Source of the DNA: an uncultured bacterium
GTDB lineage: Bacteria; Planctomycetota; UBA1135; GCA-002686595
NCBI GenBank assembly: GCA_938083085.1
Contig: CALLKX010000006.1
Span: 62,001-126,000 of the forward strand
Length of the DNA stretch: 64,000 nt
Direction of reading: 5' to 3'
The number at the start of each line of letters is the position of its first letter. The stretch's first letter is position 1. Made by a program: the position numbers and the translations under genes. Positions 9,046 to 18,103 of the stretch are shown here, piece by piece. The notes under the pieces are model-generated. The model searched no databases, was not told where the DNA came from, and saw nothing but the letters and a program-made list of their open reading frames with translations.

Positions 9046-11025
9046 TCAATCCGGCGAACAGCGCGCGAGCCCGGCGGCGATGGACGCCGCCTCGGACGGG
9101 GTCGCGAAGCTAACCTGGGCCATGGCAGCGGCGAAGGTCGCCCTCGCTTCAGCCACTCGACCGAGGTCTTCTTGGAGCCGCCCGAGGAAGATCGCAGCCG
9201 CGATGTTGGTGGGCTCCACGCCGATCAAACCCTCCAGCGTCGAGATCGCTCCGGGGGCCTGGCCGCACGCGGCCTGCGCCATGGCAAAGACGAAGGTCAG
9301 CGCCCCCTCGCGCGGTCGGGAACGCCGAGCCGCCGCGACCTCCGCGAGGACCTGCGGCGCCTCGCCAGCCAGGACGCGCAGGCTGAACATCTGCGCCTCA
9401 AGCTCGGCTCGATCCCTGGAAGTCGCGTACCGCTCCACGTCCTGGAGGGAACGGAGAGCGCGCTGGTGGTCCCCGGTGGCCGCCACGATGGCGGCAGAGA
9501 GCGCCATACGCACCTGAACGCTACGCGGCGCCTCGGCGGTCGCGGCACTCAGCAGGTCCAGGGCTGCCCCGGCGTCCCCCCGAGCGAGCTCCGCGCGACC
9601 GAGATCCGCGAGACCCGCAGCGTCGCTCTCCTGAACGGCCGCGGGGACGAGGTTGCTGAGGCCCACGAGGAGCAGGGCTGGGAGGCCCACCAGGGCACAT
9701 GCACGCACGTCTCTCGCCCGCAGCCCCGCCGCGAGCTGAACGAGGGCGTATCCCGCGCCGACCGAGAGCACGGGTAGGAGCGGGGCACGGAAGCGCGCGT
9801 TCACGAAGAAGAGCACGACGCTCAGGGCGTAGACCGCCGTGAAGCCCAGGAGCACCCCGGCGCCCCTTTGTCCCCGACGCCAGGCCAGCACCAGCCCGAC
9901 GAGCCCGAACCCGAAGAGAAGGTCCCATCGAGAGGGGCTGTAGCGCAGCGCTGGCAGCGTGCGGCGCGCCGTGAACTCGAGGTCCTGGTTGTTCGCGAGC
10001 TCGACGTTCGTCGCCAGCAGGCGCGCCTTCCAAGCCAGCAGCCGAGCGGCGGCGGCGGGGTCTCGAGACATCCAGGCGAGAGACCTCCCCACGTAATGCT
10101 GGGAGACCTCGCTCGGCTTGAGCGCTCGCCCCTCCTCTGCCTCGGCCGCAGCCACCGCGTCGTAGTATCCGTTCCACCACCCCTGCCGCGTCCCCGGCAC
10201 GATGGCGCTCACGCCGTCGCTTTGGGGGTTGTTGCCGATCCAGAGATTGACGCCCGCCTGGGTTGAGATCAGGGCGGCGTCCCCCGCCAGAGCGTTCGCC
10301 ACGGTCACCGGGACGATGGGAACCAGGGTGCCGAGCGCCAGCGCGAGGCCTGCGGCGGGCCGCCGGGTGCGCCACAGCGTCCACGCGAAGAGCGCCGGCA
10401 TGAACAGGAGTACGTTCGGGCGCGCGATGGCAGCCAGCCCGAAGAGCAAGCCGGTCCCCAGGGCAGCCCAGGGCCGATCCTCTCCGCCCCACCTCACGCA
10501 GCAGCCGAGGGCCAAGAGGAGCAGCGGGACCAGCAACACGGGGATCAGGAGCTCGGCGTCGAGGGCCACCATCACGGGCGACACGGCCACCAAGACGCCG
10601 GCCCACCAGGCCGAAGCCCTGCCAGCAACTCGCTGGGCCAAGCCGGCGGTGAGGCCTGCGGTCACCGCACCCAAGACCCCCTGTGCCATCCGGGCGAGCA
10701 GGGTGGAGTCCGGCGAGAGCGCCGACCAGAGGGCGAGGAAGTACGGGTAGAGCGGCGCTCTGAAGAAGGGCCCCTCCTGGAAGACCTCGCCTGCCGCGAG
10801 AGACCGCGCCCAGGCGAGGTGGTATCCAGCGTCCATCGTGGGCGCGTCAAACCGCGGGTGATCCCGCAGCGCGAGCACGTAGACCAGGCGCAGCAGAGCG
10901 GCGACAACGAACGAGCCGGCCACGGGTCCCCGCCACCAGGGCGCCGAGCCGAGGGCTCCTCCGCGGGCCCCGCCGTGCGCCTCGCCGTGCGCCTCAGTCG
11001 CCCTGATCTGCTCCTGGCTCACCAT
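9046..11025 (-). CDS. GT39-like membrane glycosyltransferase with C-terminal TPR region
   Basis: This 659-residue protein has a hydrophilic His/Gly-rich N-terminus containing a 12-bp tandem repeat, then about 10-12 membrane helices (40-470). The GT-C/PMT_2 hallmark is the first periplasmic loop, with DAPTMDAGYHLAWARSL and the following FFRAPLYPYFLAL. From about 480 to the end the protein is soluble and helical, with TPR-like spacing (ELARGDAGAAL, GLIGVEPTNIAAAIFLGRLQEDLGR). It probably transfers a sugar from a lipid-linked donor at the periplasmic face; the acceptor is unknown. The ATG at 11025 has only a weak GAAG upstream. Confidence 0.75.
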   Translation of the reverse strand: MVSQEQIRATEAHGEAHGGARGGALGSAPWWRGPVAGSFVVAALLRLVYVLALRDHPRFDAPTMDAGYHLAWARSLAAGEVFQEGPFFRAPLYPYFLALWSALSPDSTLLARMAQGVLGAVTAGLTAGLAQRVAGRASAWWAGVLVAVSPVMVALDAELLIPVLLVPLLLLALGCCVRWGGEDRPWAALGTGLLFGLAAIARPNVLLFMPALFAWTLWRTRRPAAGLALALGTLVPIVPVTVANALAGDAALISTQAGVNLWIGNNPQSDGVSAIVPGTRQGWWNGYYDAVAAAEAEEGRALKPSEVSQHYVGRSLAWMSRDPAAAARLLAWKARLLATNVELANNQDLEFTARRTLPALRYSPSRWDLLFGFGLVGLVLAWRRGQRGAGVLLGFTAVYALSVVLFFVNARFRAPLLPVLSVGAGYALVQLAAGLRARDVRACALVGLPALLLVGLSNLVPAAVQESDAAGLADLGRAELARGDAGAALDLLSAATAEAPRSVQVRMALSAAIVAATGDHQRALRSLQDVERYATSRDRAELEAQMFSLRVLAGEAPQVLAEVAAARRSRPREGALTFVFAMAQAACGQAPGAISTLEGLIGVEPTNIAAAIFLGRLQEDLGRVAEARATFAAAMAQVSFATPSEAASIAAGLARCSPD

Positions 11026-11053
11026 ATGACTTCACACGCGCGCTCCAAAAGAC

Positions 11054-11091
11054 GCGGGCCGCGGCCCCCCGAACAGGGAGCCACGGCCCGC
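11054..11091 (-). terminator. Intrinsic terminator of the giant secreted-protein gene
   Basis: A 16-bp stem containing two G-U pairs with a six-base loop begins 17 bases past the stop at 11108. On the minus strand it is followed by TCTTTT. It isolates the giant gene from the glycosyltransferase gene downstream. Confidence 0.85.
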
Positions 11092-11107
11092 AGCGTACGG
11101 ACTGGGA

Positions 11108-14100
11108 TCAACGAGGTGAGAACACTTCTCCGGTCTGAAGCGGCGAAGAGGCCGGGCCGTCCGAGCCCCCGATCAGGAAGGCCCTCGACTCGAAGAGCAC
11201 AGCGCAGGCCCCTTGCCGCGGCCCCTGAAGGGGAGCTTCTGCCCGCCAGGAATCGCTCGAGGGGTCATAGACCTGAACCTCGGTGAGGGCAGACGAGGCA
11301 TCGGCACCCCCGAAGACATACAGCTCCCCATCCCAGAAGATGGCAGGCCCTGTGGCCGAGGTGGGCAGCGGGAGCGGCGCGAGAGCTCCGGAGGAGCTGG
11401 ACGCCCAGGTCCCTGTCGATGGATCAAACGCCTGGACCTCGTCCACCCCGGCCTGGGGCCCGAGCGACCCGGTGCGTCCTCCCATGACAAGGAAGCGCTG
11501 CCCGTCCGAACCAGCGGCCGCCAGGTGGACGGCCATCGGGAGCACCGGCAGCGTGGTCCAGCTGTCGAGCACGGGATCGTAGGAAGCGAAGTTGCCCACC
11601 GTTCCGCCGGAGGGCGCGACGCCTCCTCCCACGTAGATCAGTCCATCCACAACCGCCGCGACACAGCCGCCAGCGTCCCAGGGCATGGAGCTCCCCAAGG
11701 TCCAGGAGTCCGTCGCAGGGTCATAGACCTGGACCTTGCCTGCGGCCCCGGCGCCGAAGCCTCCGAACAGGTACAGCAGCCCGTCCATCGTCACCGCTGC
11801 GTGGCCTCCCCCCGCGAAGGGGCGGCCCGCACGCGCCGTGGAATATGACTCCTGGAAGGCGTCGTACGACACCGTCTGGTTCGAGCCCGATCCGAAGAGG
11901 AAGAGCTGGCCGCCGATCTCGCCGGCGCTGACCTCGGCGAGGCCGACCGGGGCCGGATCCGCCTCACGCCACCGGCCGAGCTTCATCCCCGGGGCGGGCT
12001 GCATGTATCGGAAGGCCTCAGGGATCGTCTTGGAGTCCACCCCGACCTGCACCTCGACGTCCAAGGCGTCGGTCGCTCCCCCAGACGCGCTGGGCGGGAG
12101 GAGACCCACGATTCGCGTCTCCGACACGGACGTGATCGTCGCCGCGACACCGCCAATGAAGACGCTGGTGACCGAGGCGTTGGTGCCAAAGTTCTGTCCC
12201 CCAATCACAAAGCGCTGGCCCCCCGTTGAGGGCGCCCGCCAGGGCAGGATGTCGTAGGGCGTCAGCCCCACCGCTGCGGCGTCGTCAGGGGTCTGAGCAC
12301 GGACCCGGTTACCGCTGTAATCGATCGAGAGGATCGCGCCGCCGGGGCCCGTCACCACGTCAAGGCCGCGGTTCTTCGGGAACGGCGCCCCATTCATGCC
12401 ATGCAAGATGTGGGTGTCCACGTCGCGTCCCGACTCGGAGAGCGTGATCTGCCACATCCCGCCGTTCCACTTCATCGCGAGGAGGTTCCCCCTCATTGCC
12501 GAGTTGAAGGCCGTCGCTCGGTACTCGTCAATCCCGTTGGTCGACGAGGACAGCACCCGGAGCGGCGCCGCAAGCAGGTGAGGAATCGAAGGGTCCTCGT
12601 TGTCGTGGTAGACGGCCTGTCGGTCGTCGTAACGGCCCCGAGCTCGGTTCGCCTCGCCGTAGAACCGGCCAGGCTCGACAAGATCCAGGGTGTCGCCGGA
12701 CGAGGGGTGCGGCAAGCCACCCTGCGTGGTCATGCTGAGGGAGGCCGGGCCGTAGTTGCTGTTCGCCCCATTGTCCGTCGCGTAGAGGTGCCCGTTGGAG
12801 TGCAGGACGACATCGAGCGAGTTCCGGAGGCCAGGTGCGTAGACCTCCACGTCCACGCCGCTGGCCACGTCGACCTGCTCACCCAGGACCTGGTCTGTCA
12901 CCAGGGCACCGGTGACGGAGTCCTCGTACAGAATGGTGCCGTTGAACCCGGGCCGGGAGATGCAGATCTTGAGCAGCGCTGCGGAGAGCGGAGACTCCGG
13001 GAGATCCCCGCTCAGCGGCCACTTGATGCCCCCGTTGGTGTTGCTCCCGCTGCAGAGCAAGAGATCGCCGTTGTCGTCCACGAACATGCCGTTGATGGCG
13101 TGGTCGTGGTTCGACTGCGGGAGCCCGGTCACCAGGGGAACCGGGCTGTCGAAGTCCGGCCCGGAGAGAACCGAGATCTGGCCGGCAAAATCCGAGGGCC
13201 CCGAGAAGGCCCCGCCGCCGTTCAGGAAGTGCTCTCCGTGAGAGACGTAGAGCTTGATGCTCGAGGGATCCTGCGGGTCGTAGACGTCGTAGGGATTGAA
13301 GACCACGCCGAGGGTGTCACGGTTCGTCAGGTTGGAGACGCCTACCTTGAACTCGTTCGACAGCACGCTGTAGTCGTCGCCGTAGGTGATCACATGGATC
13401 GAACCCGTCAGCGAGGAGACGTACAGCTTGCCGTCGGGGCCCCACGCTGCGCTCGTCGCCTTGTTCACCACGGCCTCGACCGAGGTGAGCAGATCGAACC
13501 GCACGGGAATGGGCCCTGTCGGCGAGTAGTTGAAGGTACGCACGTCGCTGACACCGTTGGGGGTCTCGACGGTCACCGCGATGGAACCCGACCCCGGCGG
13601 TGAAGTCAGGACGATGCCTTCGGCGGAGTACTCATCGAAGTCTCCGAGGGCGAAGTCCTGAGCTCCCCAGTGGACCACCACCTGGGCAGCGGGGAAGAAC
13701 CCGAAGCCGCTGATGTCGATGCGGTTGCCGCCGAGGTCCGTCCCGACGGTCGGCATCGAGTGGATCACGGGGGCGACCTGCGACTCGTCGTGGGTCACCA
13801 ACTCGAGGACATCCGAGGCGACGCTCCCGCCCTCGTAGATTTCCAGAGCGATGGGCAGCTCAGTGAGAGCCGAGACCGCAAAGCGGACCTCGATCGAGTG
13901 AGACCCGGCGCCCAGCGTCAGGGGTCCGGAGGCGGCCACGCCGTTCACGAACAGGCGCTGATCCGCCCCCCCCGTGGCCACGAACTCCAGTGAGCGAGGC
14001 GCAGGCAGCTCGACCGAGCCGGTCCATCGAACCATCACCTCCTCAGAGAAGGGAGAGTCACCGACGGTCCCACCGCTCGCGAACAACTGGAGGCTGTTCA

Positions 14101-17100
14101 ACCGCTGAACGAAGTCGGGCAGCGCGGGGACGTTGTCCAGCAGGAAGATGCTCCCAGCAACCGCGCCGTCATAGAACTCGACGAGCGCTCCGGGCACTGC
14201 GCCGGCGCCGAAGACGCTCAGGGTCATCCCGTCAGCCGCGAAGCTCGGCGTCACGTTGTCGTCGCCGATCTCCAGCTGCACACTGGAATCCCCGAGGGGG
14301 AAGGTGAACATCGTGTCGTCCGTCGTGGCCACCGTGGCCCCATTGACCTGCCAGGTGAACGTGGCGAGCTGGCGGCCCGGCTCGTGCGTGTGCGACTCTC
14401 CACCGAAGAGGCGCACCGTCTCGACGCCGTTCCCGTCGTAGTCGATCACGCAGGCGGGAAGGAAGTCCGGCACGGGGTGAAGAAAGCCCCAGCCGGCCTC
14501 TGCGCCGCCGGTGCCAGCGACGCTGGCGGGGAACGAGGCCCCACGCTCCGTGGACGCCAGCTCCAGCTCGAAGACGTTGTCCTCATGCTCGGTCGGGCCA
14601 AACGTCACCGCGACGCTGGTCAAGCCCGGGGGCACGTCGATCGGCGGGTCGATCGCGTAGGTGCGCTCTCCTGCGTTCCCGGTGTACGAGAAGCCACCGT
14701 GGTCGATCCGGAAGTCCTCGCTGGACCCGAGCGAAGGCTCGCCGAAGGTGACCTGATCAATCTGGCCGGGGTGGAGCCCGGCATTCTCCACGACAAAGTC
14801 CAGCGTCACTTCGGTGCCCTGGTCCACGATCCCGAAGCTCAACGCCGCCGTGGGAGAACTGAGGACGGGAATCGAGCGAACGGACACCGCGCTCACGAGC
14901 GCCTGAGCCACGGACGCGTCAAAGCTGAGGTCAAGGACTCCGTCTGTGACGGTGACCACGACGGGCTCCGAGGAGAACGCAGTGAAGCGACCAACCTCAT
15001 CAAAGAGATCGAGGTCATCAATGATCACCGCGCCTTCCGCCAGGACGTCGAAGAGCCGCTGACCGGGCGCCTGCTTCACCGGCTCCCAGCTGAAGATCAC
15101 GACCTCGTAGGAACCGTTGGGAATCGGAAGCGTGTAGCCGAATTGACTGCCGACCCGGACCCACTGGAAGAGCTCGTCCAGGTCGGTCCCAAGGACAGCC
15201 TCGGTCACCTGAACCACACTACCTCCGCCGAATCCGTATTCCTCCAACCAGACCTGTCCGCCCGGCTCGACAAACGCATCCAGACCGGCGGTGATGAGGA
15301 CGTCTGCGCCCGTGGGACCGATCGCCCGCCCGGAGAGAGCCACCTCCATCGGCGGCGCCCCCTGTCCAGCCTGACGCGCGGAGAAGGTCCCCTCAAGGAA
15401 GCCTGGCTCCGAGGGCAAGAACTGCAGGTCCACGCCCACGCTCGCCGCGGGCGCGAGCACCACGGGCAGGGCCGCCTGACACGTCGCCGTGAAGGCCCCG
15501 GATCCACGGAGCACCAGCTCGGTGAGCGTCACCGGAGCGGAGTGGAGGTTGGTGAGGAAGATCGTCTCGGTCGCCGAGGGGTCCGCCACACGACGCTGAT
15601 CGAAGAGGATGGTCGCGACCGAAGGGGCCAGCGGCGGCGCCTTGGCAACCGGTCCCGCGTTCCCGTCCGAGAGCATCACGAGGAAGGAGGAACCCGCCCC
15701 GAGGGTGGCGCCGTCCGGCGCCCCGACCCCAGGAGTACCGCCATCAAGGAGGGTGAAGAGCACCCGTTCGCCCGGCTCCGGCAGCCGATCCACGACAACC
15801 GAGACCGGGATGTCTACGGACGTCGACCCCGCAGGAATGACTGCCGGACCCGCGGGGTAACTGATATCCCCCGGTCCCGCCGCCTCACCCGCGACCTGGA
15901 ATGGAGCCACCACATCCAGCCCGGAGACGGTGTCCAACTCCAGGCGGAGATTGAATCCACCGGACGACTCTTCGACGACCGTCCGGAAGGCCGGGAACTG
16001 CACGACCGGCAGCGGGTCGTCCTCGACAACGGTGAGGACGTGCGTCGGGATCGCTCCCGCCGTGGCGCCGGTGACGGCGCCCAGGTCCATGATGAGCTCC
16101 TCGTCCCCTTCGTACAGCGCGTCGTCCACCAGAGTGACGTCGAACTGCCCGATGGTGTCGCCCGCCGGGATCACGAGGGGCTGCGGGAGCACCCCGAGGT
16201 CGACGCCGCCAGGCGTGGCGCTGCCGGAGAGCACCAGCGGCACCGTGACATCGGAGGATGCCGCGGCGCTCAGCTCGACGCCGACCGAGAGGACCCCGGC
16301 GGACTCGGATACAGAGGACGCGGGAGTCGTGAACGTCAGGACGGGCAGGGTGTCGTTGTCCGTGATCGTCAGGATGTGCGTCGCCGGCGCTCCGAGACCC
16401 GCGCCGATGGGATTGACGAGGGTCACGACCGCCGTCTCAGAGGGCTCGGGGTCGGTGTCCTCGAGCACCTCCAGTTGGACCAGTCCGCTCAACGCGCCGA
16501 CGGGGATCGAGAGGGAGGTGGTGAGCAGGTTGACGTCGACGCCCGCCTGGGCCGTGCCCCCGAGGGTCAAGTCCACGGTGACCGGCTCTGAGGCGTACCC
16601 GTCTAGCTGCACCAGGAGGTCTTGGACCCCTCCCGCCTCTTCTGCCGTCGAGGCGGCGCTTGAGAAGCTCAGCGAGGGCTGAGGGCCGTCGTCATCGATG
16701 ATCAGGAGGACCGTCGTCGGGAGGGCCCCCAGAGTGGCCGCCGTCGGAGTCCCAAGCGAGAAGGTGACGGTCTCCGGCCCCTCAGGGTCCGGGTCGTCAA
16801 GGACGGTCACGTCCACGGTCCCAGTGCTGGCTCCGGCCGGAATCGTCAGGGTGGCCGGTGTGAACACGAAGTCAGCTCCCTCGGTCGCGGAGCCAGACGC
16901 CGTGATCGGAACCATGACGTCGAATCCGCTGACAGCGCTCAGCTCGACGCCCAACGCGGCCATCGGGTCATCCTCTACAACGGTCGCGTTGCTGGACGCG
17001 AACGCGACGGACGGCGCGTCGTCATCGTCGAGGATGGTGAGGTCGTGCGCCGTGACCGCGCCGTAGTCGGCGTTCTCAAGCGAGCTGAACCTCACCTGCA

Positions 17101-17779
17101 GGTCCTCATCCGGCTCATCCATCGAATCGCTGACGACGGTGGCGACGATCGAGCCCGCGACGTTGCCGCCAGGGATCAAGAGCTGGCTGGCGGGAGCGAC
17201 CGAGACGTCCACACCGCCCAGGGTGGCCGTGCCCGAGAGCGTGAAATCGAGGAGGACGTCTTCCGTTCGTGCACTGGACAAGGTGAGCGTGAGGACGGCG
17301 GCGCCAGCCCCCTCCGCTTGACTGGAGGAGGCGAGGTCGAACCCGAGGGTGGCCGCCGGCTCGTTGTCTTCGATCACCACCTCGTAGACGGTCGCTGCTC
17401 CAAGGACCCCGCCGACCGGAGTCGTCAGGGTGAGCACCACCCGCTCGGTGCCCTCCGACAGAAGGTCATCCGTCACGGAGACCAGGATGAAGCCATCCAG
17501 CTGTCCCGCCGGGATCACCAGCGGGCTCGCACCGACGCTTGCGTCCGAGGAGGTGGCCGACCCGCCCACGGTGAAGGGGATGGTCACGTCCTGCGCAGAG
17601 ACTGCCGTGAGTGAGACCTGGACCGAGACTGGCCCGGCCGATTCCACAACGCTTACCGAGGCGCCGACGAAGCCCACCTCAGGGTTGAGCCCTCGCAAGG
17701 GTGCTGTCGGCGCCGCTCCAGCCAGGAGAGGAGCGATGAACAGGGATGCTGTAGCTAGCAGTTGTCTCGAGGGAGTCAT
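11108..17779 (-). CDS. Giant multidomain secreted protein (six Calx-beta, malectin, PA14, IPT, propeller, Kelch)
   Basis: The product is 2223 residues with a Sec signal peptide (residues 1-24); GAGG lies five bases before the ATG. Six Calx-beta repeats of about 110 residues run from about 34 to 700, each with the IPAG...V...D(D/N)D pattern. They are followed by an ASH-like immunoglobulin domain (705-815), a malectin-like carbohydrate-binding domain (820-965), a second ASH-like domain, a PKD/PA14-like region (1090-1330), an IPT/TIG domain (about 1345-1430), a six-bladed sugar-dehydrogenase/NHL-like propeller (1435-1820), a second IPT domain and a C-terminal Kelch propeller (1930-2223). No C-terminal anchor or sorting signal is visible. 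A calcium-dependent, sugar-binding surface or matrix protein is likely; enzymatic activity of the propeller is uncertain. Confidence 0.85.
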   Translation of the reverse strand: MTPSRQLLATASLFIAPLLAGAAPTAPLRGLNPEVGFVGASVSVVESAGPVSVQVSLTAVSAQDVTIPFTVGGSATSSDASVGASPLVIPAGQLDGFILVSVTDDLLSEGTERVVLTLTTPVGGVLGAATVYEVVIEDNEPAATLGFDLASSSQAEGAGAAVLTLTLSSARTEDVLLDFTLSGTATLGGVDVSVAPASQLLIPGGNVAGSIVATVVSDSMDEPDEDLQVRFSSLENADYGAVTAHDLTILDDDDAPSVAFASSNATVVEDDPMAALGVELSAVSGFDVMVPITASGSATEGADFVFTPATLTIPAGASTGTVDVTVLDDPDPEGPETVTFSLGTPTAATLGALPTTVLLIIDDDGPQPSLSFSSAASTAEEAGGVQDLLVQLDGYASEPVTVDLTLGGTAQAGVDVNLLTTSLSIPVGALSGLVQLEVLEDTDPEPSETAVVTLVNPIGAGLGAPATHILTITDNDTLPVLTFTTPASSVSESAGVLSVGVELSAAASSDVTVPLVLSGSATPGGVDLGVLPQPLVIPAGDTIGQFDVTLVDDALYEGDEELIMDLGAVTGATAGAIPTHVLTVVEDDPLPVVQFPAFRTVVEESSGGFNLRLELDTVSGLDVVAPFQVAGEAAGPGDISYPAGPAVIPAGSTSVDIPVSVVVDRLPEPGERVLFTLLDGGTPGVGAPDGATLGAGSSFLVMLSDGNAGPVAKAPPLAPSVATILFDQRRVADPSATETIFLTNLHSAPVTLTELVLRGSGAFTATCQAALPVVLAPAASVGVDLQFLPSEPGFLEGTFSARQAGQGAPPMEVALSGRAIGPTGADVLITAGLDAFVEPGGQVWLEEYGFGGGSVVQVTEAVLGTDLDELFQWVRVGSQFGYTLPIPNGSYEVVIFSWEPVKQAPGQRLFDVLAEGAVIIDDLDLFDEVGRFTAFSSEPVVVTVTDGVLDLSFDASVAQALVSAVSVRSIPVLSSPTAALSFGIVDQGTEVTLDFVVENAGLHPGQIDQVTFGEPSLGSSEDFRIDHGGFSYTGNAGERTYAIDPPIDVPPGLTSVAVTFGPTEHEDNVFELELASTERGASFPASVAGTGGAEAGWGFLHPVPDFLPACVIDYDGNGVETVRLFGGESHTHEPGRQLATFTWQVNGATVATTDDTMFTFPLGDSSVQLEIGDDNVTPSFAADGMTLSVFGAGAVPGALVEFYDGAVAGSIFLLDNVPALPDFVQRLNSLQLFASGGTVGDSPFSEEVMVRWTGSVELPAPRSLEFVATGGADQRLFVNGVAASGPLTLGAGSHSIEVRFAVSALTELPIALEIYEGGSVASDVLELVTHDESQVAPVIHSMPTVGTDLGGNRIDISGFGFFPAAQVVVHWGAQDFALGDFDEYSAEGIVLTSPPGSGSIAVTVETPNGVSDVRTFNYSPTGPIPVRFDLLTSVEAVVNKATSAAWGPDGKLYVSSLTGSIHVITYGDDYSVLSNEFKVGVSNLTNRDTLGVVFNPYDVYDPQDPSSIKLYVSHGEHFLNGGGAFSGPSDFAGQISVLSGPDFDSPVPLVTGLPQSNHDHAINGMFVDDNGDLLLCSGSNTNGGIKWPLSGDLPESPLSAALLKICISRPGFNGTILYEDSVTGALVTDQVLGEQVDVASGVDVEVYAPGLRNSLDVVLHSNGHLYATDNGANSNYGPASLSMTTQGGLPHPSSGDTLDLVEPGRFYGEANRARGRYDDRQAVYHDNEDPSIPHLLAAPLRVLSSSTNGIDEYRATAFNSAMRGNLLAMKWNGGMWQITLSESGRDVDTHILHGMNGAPFPKNRGLDVVTGPGGAILSIDYSGNRVRAQTPDDAAAVGLTPYDILPWRAPSTGGQRFVIGGQNFGTNASVTSVFIGGVAATITSVSETRIVGLLPPSASGGATDALDVEVQVGVDSKTIPEAFRYMQPAPGMKLGRWREADPAPVGLAEVSAGEIGGQLFLFGSGSNQTVSYDAFQESYSTARAGRPFAGGGHAAVTMDGLLYLFGGFGAGAAGKVQVYDPATDSWTLGSSMPWDAGGCVAAVVDGLIYVGGGVAPSGGTVGNFASYDPVLDSWTTLPVLPMAVHLAAAGSDGQRFLVMGGRTGSLGPQAGVDEVQAFDPSTGTWASSSSGALAPLPLPTSATGPAIFWDGELYVFGGADASSALTEVQVYDPSSDSWRAEAPLQGPRQGACAVLFESRAFLIGGSDGPASSPLQTGEVFSPR

Positions 17780-18103
17780 CGGGACCTCAATGATCAGAAC
17801 CCGTCGGCGATCGTCCCACCAGCGAGGTGGTCACGACGATCGATGGGGCGGGGCTGTGATTCCAATGGGGGGTGGCAGGCGGTCGTGAGGGGGCTTTTGA
17901 GCATTCGGCAGAACGACGCCTTTGGACCCATCACAGCTCTTCAATGTTCCATTCATCGAGACGGAGCCCGTCCGGGAAGAAGACAAATGGACAGCGAAGG
18001 GGCGCTTAGGCCCGAGAATACCCAATGCGAGACGGAGTTCGCCCAAAACTCGCCCGGCGGATCAGGCGAAAGGAGGTGGCGATTCGACGCGCCCCGCTCC
18101 CCT
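17780..18103. other. 324-bp spacer between tldD and the giant gene
   Basis: No convincing gene is present. It holds the 5' leader of the giant gene, the inverted repeat at 17808-17842, and a 10-bp direct repeat (CGAGACGGAG at 17957 and 18028). A TATTCT on the minus strand could serve as a -10 but has no -35 at normal spacing. Confidence 0.6.
17808..17842. promoter_or_regulatory. Two-part inverted repeat in the leader of the giant gene
   Basis: CGATCGTC and GACGATCG form a perfect 8-bp outer arm pair; inside it CCACC/GGTGG pair around AGCGA. It lies 28 bases upstream of the ATG at 17779. It may be an operator or a leader hairpin. Confidence 0.55.

Noticed and set aside
14384-16591. 735-codon open frame antisense to the giant gene
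   Set aside because: It mirrors the Calx-beta coding sequence; high-GC codon bias removes stops on the opposite strand, and the product is Arg/His/Gly-rich without motifs.
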